The notes under the pieces: generated by a model
What the model was told of the DNA's origin: nothing
Databases searched by the model: none
Seen by the model: the letters and a program-made list of their open reading frames with translations, nothing else
Part shown: positions 62,498 through 64,000 of the stretch, one piece after another
Layout of the letters: each line of letters begins with the position of its first letter
Numbering within the stretch: the stretch's first letter is position 1
Assembly: GCF_902167145.1 (NCBI RefSeq)
Contig: NC_050101.1
Location: 136,368,990-136,432,989 of the forward strand
Direction: 5' to 3'
DNA: 64,000 nucleotides
From: Zea mays
Lineage: Eukaryota; Streptophyta; Magnoliopsida; Poales; Poaceae
Translations under genes and position numbers: made by a program

Positions 62498-64000
62498 ATG
62501 ATGTCCGGTGGGGATGGACCTCCTCCCATTTTTGATGGTGACGATTTTCCATATTGGAAAATTCGTATGGAAGCATATTTAGAGGCTATAGACATTGGTG
62601 TCTACAAAGCCACCACTCAAGGATTCCTCCAACCTAAAGATCCCCCAAATCTTGTAGGTGAAGAGTTTAATTATGAGAAATGGAATGCTAAGGCCAAAAA
62701 CACCCTTTTAAGAGGCCTTTGCAAGGATGTGTTTAATAGAGTTAGAAATCATAAAAATGCTCATGATTTGTGGATGGACATATGTGCTCTACATGAAGGA
62801 ACTAGGAGTGAGCATGAGGAGAGATATCACATTGCTATGAGAAAGTTAAATTCTTTTGAAATGCTTGCTAATGAAAATGCCAATGCTATGTACTCACATC
62901 TCAATATTCTTGTAGAGGAAGTAAATGGCTTGGGGCTTACACAAATTTCACAACCGGATGTTGTGAGGAAGATTCTCAGTGTCCTCCCAATTGACAAATA
63001 TGGACACATTGTCACTGTGCTGCATCAGATGGATCTTTCAGTTACCACACCTACACAGATATTGGGAAAGATCAATGCTCATGAGATGTACATGCACATC
63101 AATGACAAGGATGAGTCATCTTCCAAGAGAAAGGATTTGGCTCTCAAAGCAAATCAAGAAAGAAAAGGAAAAGCTAAAGTACAAATTGAGGAAGAATCCT
63201 TAAGTGATGATAACCTTGATGCTAACATTGCCTTGATGGTGAAGAAGACCACCAAGATGTTAAAGAAGCTCAACAGAGAAGGCACCAAATTTGATTCAAG
63301 AAAGAAGAAATTCTTTTCAAGCAAAAGAAAGCCCATTTCTGAAATGGATTGCTACAACTGTGGAGAGCTTGGTCATCTTGCTCATCAATGTAACAAGCCC
63401 AAGAAGAACAAGTTCAAGGGCAAGAAAGAAGATGACAACGATGATGAGAAAAAGGAAAAGAGATTCTTCAAGAGGAAGGATGGGAAGCACAAAAGGTTCC
63501 ACAAAAAGAAAAATGGAAAGGCATATATTGTTGGTGTCTGGCTCACTGACATTGAGTCATCAAGTGGATCTTCTTCAAGTGAAGAAGAAAATGATGAAAA
63601 AGTCGCCGCCATCGCCGGGGACTTCTCTTCACCACCACCATCGCCATCATCAACTTCTCACCTATGCCTCATGGCTAGAGGTGAACAAAAGGTACAAAAT
63701 GATATTGATATTACTAATGATAGTGATAGTGATAGTGATGATGAATTTGCTTCACCTTTCTATGATGAACTAGCTGACTTGCTAAAAGAATACAGTCAAA
63801 TCATTAGGAAGTCAAAAGCTAAATGTGATAAGTTGAAAAATGAAAATGAATCTTTGAATACCAAATATGACATAGTTATGAAAGCTAGTGATGTATTGAA
63901 AGAAGAAAACAAAACTATGTCATCCACTGTAAATGAGCTCACATCCTCCCTAAAAGATGCTAAGGATAAATGTGACAAGTTAAATGAAGCTAATAGGGAG
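62498..64000 (+). CDS. gag: S2 gag, 501 codons, open to the window edge
   Basis: ATG at 62498 (a second in-frame ATG follows). The frame has no stop through 64000. Residues 1-250 match the UBN2-type copia gag region: FDGDDFPYWKIRMEAYLEA, WNAKAKNTLLRGLC, MRKLNSFEMLANENANAMYS. A CCHC zinc knuckle CYNCGELGHLAHQC is at about residues 285-298, flanked by Lys-rich segments. After it come acidic, Ser-rich stretches (ESSSGSSSSEEEN, NDSDSDSDDEF) and a coiled coil (LKNENESLNTKY). Gag would form the particle and bind the RNA, and in Sireviruses its long C-terminal coiled coil is a known feature. The intact frame suggests recent insertion. Confidence 0.9.
   Translation, partial: MMSGGDGPPPIFDGDDFPYWKIRMEAYLEAIDIGVYKATTQGFLQPKDPPNLVGEEFNYEKWNAKAKNTLLRGLCKDVFNRVRNHKNAHDLWMDICALHEGTRSEHEERYHIAMRKLNSFEMLANENANAMYSHLNILVEEVNGLGLTQISQPDVVRKILSVLPIDKYGHIVTVLHQMDLSVTTPTQILGKINAHEMYMHINDKDESSSKRKDLALKANQERKGKAKVQIEEESLSDDNLDANIALMVKKTTKMLKKLNREGTKFDSRKKKFFSSKRKPISEMDCYNCGELGHLAHQCNKPKKNKFKGKKEDDNDDEKKEKRFFKRKDGKHKRFHKKKNGKAYIVGVWLTDIESSSGSSSSEEENDEKVAAIAGDFSSPPPSPSSTSHLCLMARGEQKVQNDIDITNDSDSDSDDEFASPFYDELADLLKEYSQIIRKSKAKCDKLKNENESLNTKYDIVMKASDVLKEENKTMSSTVNELTSSLKDAKDKCDKLNEANRE

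Larger units (their letters stand above)
61033..64000 (+). mobile_element. S2: Ty1/copia Sirevirus (Ji/Opie-like), left part
   Basis: A 5' LTR is followed by a primer-binding site and an open gag frame that runs off the window. The LTR palindromes, the gag zinc knuckle and the coiled-coil-rich gag tail are those of maize Sireviruses. Pol and the 3' LTR lie to the right, so completeness and target-site duplication cannot be judged. Confidence 0.88.

Overview
This window is plant nuclear DNA of the kind that fills grass intergenic space, most likely maize (Zea mays) or a close relative. That assignment is an inference from three things in the sequence: Sirevirus-type LTRs full of CACCGGACTGTCCGGTG palindromes, Grande-like Ty3 elements, and Helitrons carrying pieces of host genes. 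I see no complete host gene. Everything recognisable is a mobile element or a gene fragment carried by one.

Layout. (1) 1-10303: a minus-strand Ty3/gypsy element of the Tat lineage (G1). Its 5' LTR is at 8680-10303, its broken gag-pol at 2103-8619, and its 3' LTR lies beyond the left edge. (2) 10304-25549: at least three minus-strand Helitrons carrying exons of PP2C, a Rab GTPase, a kelch protein (Helitron 1), a kinesin-light-chain-related protein, leucyl-tRNA synthetase and RPA1 (Helitron 2), and a DEAD-box helicase, MYB3R and alcohol dehydrogenase (Helitron 3, both ends visible, 18194-25549). (3) 25550-26383 and 55638-about 55800: two halves of the 3' end of an old Sirevirus (S1), split by a 29-kb nest. 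(4) 26384-55637: three related Tat-lineage elements nested in each other. A (plus strand, TSD GTAAG) is hit in its 3' LTR by B (minus strand), and B is hit near its integrase 3' end by C (minus strand, TSD CCGTC, LTRs differing at 8 of 584 positions). (5) 55800-58660: a LINE fragment interrupted by a solo Sirevirus LTR and a hAT MITE, followed by two more MITEs. (6) 59536 onward: the 5' end of a fourth Helitron (plus strand), cut by a Sirevirus (S2) whose gag frame is open to the window edge.

The most interesting system is the A/B/C family. All three carry a pol frame that starts about 40 bp after the LTR with no gag in front of it. All three also carry, on the opposite strand, a separate gene with its own TATA box and the same two short introns. 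In C both genes are undamaged: a 1317-aa pol on the minus strand and a spliced 918-aa accessory protein on the plus strand, converging on a block of 81-bp repeats. C is therefore a young, intact-looking element that must take Gag from elsewhere.

The Helitrons show exon shuffling. In Helitron 2 three unrelated gene fragments lie in one orientation, with RPA1 joined almost directly to the leucyl-tRNA synthetase exon and its own splice sites kept. Helitron 3 contains a 210-bp tandem duplication of a helicase exon.
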